Below, piece by piece: positions 5,017-6,419 of a stretch of 6,419 bases of DNA (its first letter is position 1; each line of letters begins with the position of its first letter). Origin of the DNA: an uncultured Caulobacter sp. (GTDB lineage: Bacteria > Pseudomonadota > Alphaproteobacteria > Caulobacterales > Caulobacteraceae); contig CALKHU010000128.1 in assembly GCA_937991555.1 (NCBI GenBank), positions 1 through 6,419 of the forward strand, written 5' to 3'. A model generated the notes under the pieces. It ran no database searches. It was not told where the DNA came from and saw only the letters and a program-made list of their open reading frames with translations. A program made the position numbers and the translations under genes.

Positions 5017-6419
5017 GTGACCGACCTGCCCGCCGTGCTGGACCTGCCGCCCGCCCTCGTCGTCCTGCCGGGCGCGCGGTCGGCCATGGCGGACGCCGCC
5101 GGCGCGCGCGACCTGCGGCCGCCCTACGCGCGCGAGCTGCTGCACGAGAGCCCGGTCCTCGTCGCCCATGCGGCCATGACCGCCCGCCGCCTCGGCGAGA
5201 ACGCGCCCGGCCGCTCGCGGCGGATCCTCGACGCGCTGGAGCTGTTCGCCTTCGTGCGACCGGCGAAGTTCACCGCGCCGTCGGCGGTCGGGCTGGCGCT
5301 GGCGATGGGCCATCCCGAGCCGAAGGGCGCCGCCGCGCAGGCCCAGGCCCTGCGCGCGGCCTGTCGCGCCCTGCTCGACGAACTGGCGGAGACGCCCTGG
5401 CCGTCCCGCGAGGAGGCGCTGACCCTCGCCGAGACCCTCGACCGCGCGGGCTGGGCCTGGGGCGGTCCGGTGATCGCGGCCCTGCGCAGCCGGCCGCTGC
5501 GCCACACCCCGCGCGGCAGCGGGCTGGAGGTCTGGAGCCGCATCCCGGAGTGGGAGGACCAGGCCCCGCCCGGCGAGCCGGGCAGCAGGCCCATCGACCC
5601 GGAAGCCGCCGCCCGCCGCCTCGACGAGCTGCTGCAGAAGGCGGGTCTCGACGAGGCCCGCGCCTCGCAGAAGGTGTTCGCCGCCGAGACCGCCTTCGCC
5701 TTCCAGCCCCGCGACCGCGAGGGCGAGCCGCGCATGATGCTGGCTGAGGCCGGCACCGGCGTCGGCAAGACCATGGGCTACCTGGCGCCGGCCTCGCTGT
5801 GGGCCGAGTCCAACGGCCCGGCCGTCTGGGTCTCGACCTACACCCGCGCGCTGCAGCGCCAGATCGAGCGGGAGAGCGCCGCCATCTATCCCGATCCCGC
5901 CGTCCGCGCCCGCAAGGCCGTGGTCCGCAAGGGGCGGGAGAACTACCTCTGCCTGCTGAACTTCCAGGAGCAGGTCAACGCCGCCCAGCTCGGCAATGGC
6001 GACCTCATCGGCCTCGGCCTCGCCGCCCGCTGGGCCCGCGCCACCCGCGACGGCGACATGACCGGCGGCGACTTCCCCGCCTGGCTGCCGACCCTGTTCG
6101 CCGTGCCGCCGGTGGTCCAGGCCGGCGCCGCCAACCTTGTCGACCGGCGCGGGGAATGCGTGCACGCCGGCTGCGTCCACTACCGCGCCTGCTTCATCGA
6201 GAAGGCGGTGCGGGCCAGCAAGCGGGCCGACATCGTCATCGCCAACCACGCCCTGGTCATGACCCAGGCCGCCTACGACGGGGCCCGCACGGCGCGGGGG
6301 CTGAAGGCCGACAACGAGACCACCACCCTGCGCCGCATCGTCTTCGACGAGGGCCACCATCTGTTCGACGCCGCCGACAGCGCCTTTTCCGCCGCCCTGT
6401 CCGGCGCCGAGACCGCCGA
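5017..6419 (+). CDS. DinG/XPD-like ATP-dependent Fe-S DNA helicase, N-terminal part (3' truncated by window edge)
   Basis: An uninterrupted frame runs from GTG 5017 to the window end, 467 complete codons. The first ~220 residues are a non-helicase region. Then come FQPR (229-232, Q-motif-like), Walker A EAGTGVGKT (244-252), motif Ia STYTRALQRQ (273-282), ANHALVM (409-415) and the Walker B DEAH-type box, here DEGH (444-447). Four cysteines, C312, C381, C386 and C392, lie between Walker A and Walker B, the arrangement that holds the 4Fe-4S cluster of DinG, XPD and FANCJ helicases. Family knowledge: such enzymes unwind DNA 5' to 3' and help resolve R-loops, forked or damaged structures. The C-terminal RecA domain with motifs IV-VI is beyond the edge. 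The start was chosen as the first residue giving a sensible N-terminus (VTDLPAVLDLPPALVV); no Shine-Dalgarno is visible. It is divergent from lhr. The dinG symbol is withheld because this is the alphaproteobacterial DinG-like type, not an obvious E. coli dinG orthologue. Confidence 0.9.
   Translation, partial: MTDLPAVLDLPPALVVLPGARSAMADAAGARDLRPPYARELLHESPVLVAHAAMTARRLGENAPGRSRRILDALELFAFVRPAKFTAPSAVGLALAMGHPEPKGAAAQAQALRAACRALLDELAETPWPSREEALTLAETLDRAGWAWGGPVIAALRSRPLRHTPRGSGLEVWSRIPEWEDQAPPGEPGSRPIDPEAAARRLDELLQKAGLDEARASQKVFAAETAFAFQPRDREGEPRMMLAEAGTGVGKTMGYLAPASLWAESNGPAVWVSTYTRALQRQIERESAAIYPDPAVRARKAVVRKGRENYLCLLNFQEQVNAAQLGNGDLIGLGLAARWARATRDGDMTGGDFPAWLPTLFAVPPVVQAGAANLVDRRGECVHAGCVHYRACFIEKAVRASKRADIVIANHALVMTQAAYDGARTARGLKADNETTTLRRIVFDEGHHLFDAADSAFSAALSGAETA

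Noticed and set aside
1355..5020. A 1221-codon open frame on the + strand, antisense to pdeM and lhr
   Set aside because: The translation is Arg/Gly/His/Gln/Pro rich with no domain-like pattern. Long antisense frames are expected opposite GC-rich genes, and both opposite-strand genes have complete catalytic motif sets.
5008..6360. A 450-codon minus-strand frame opposite the DinG-like gene
   Set aside because: It is Gly/Ala/Arg-rich with no motifs. The + strand frame has Walker A, Walker B and the Fe-S cysteines.

Overview
The window is about 70% G+C with dense coding and strong third-position GC bias. It looks like an alphaproteobacterial chromosome, most likely Caulobacterales (Caulobacter/Phenylobacterium/Brevundimonas type). 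The reasons are a PodJ-like polar localisation factor tail, the particular style of the DinG-like helicase, the Lhr-Core/PdeM DNA-repair pair, and a possible GTTC-N7-GTTC-type (alphaproteobacterial LexA) site. The assignment rests on protein recognition by eye, not on a search.

Layout. (1) Positions 1-1001, + strand: the 3' part of a gene for a membrane-anchored protein with a periplasmic Sel1-repeat array and a C-terminal peptidoglycan-binding domain, the architecture of the PodJ C-terminus. (2) 1137-1598, + strand: a small multi-pass membrane protein of the DUF3429 type. (3) 1640 to about 2341, - strand: PdeM (MPE), the metallophosphoesterase nuclease of the 'ligase-associated DNA damage response' group, convergent with (2). 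(4) 2483-4954, - strand: the Lhr-Core DEXH helicase of the same group, upstream of pdeM in the same apparent operon. (5) 5017 to the end, + strand: the N-terminal half of a DinG/XPD-like Fe-S helicase, divergent from lhr and running off the right edge.

Functional reading. The right two thirds is a genome-maintenance block: two different superfamily 2 helicases read head to head from a 62-bp intergenic region, with a metallonuclease downstream of one of them. The shared intergenic region holds a one-mismatch candidate LexA box and a perfect Caulobacter-type -35 hexamer for the lhr side, so DNA-damage control of both transcripts is a reasonable hypothesis. The exonuclease and ATP-dependent ligase that usually accompany lhr and pdeM are not in this window.

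The most unusual non-coding structure is a pair of inverted 45/46-bp repeats (2343-2387 and 2434-2479) that fills the lhr-pdeM junction. The two copies share identical outer segments of 16 and 14 bp but differ in the centre, and each centre still forms its own hairpin, which points to a structure-selected interspersed element. It also makes the N-terminal extension of the longest pdeM reading frame suspect.
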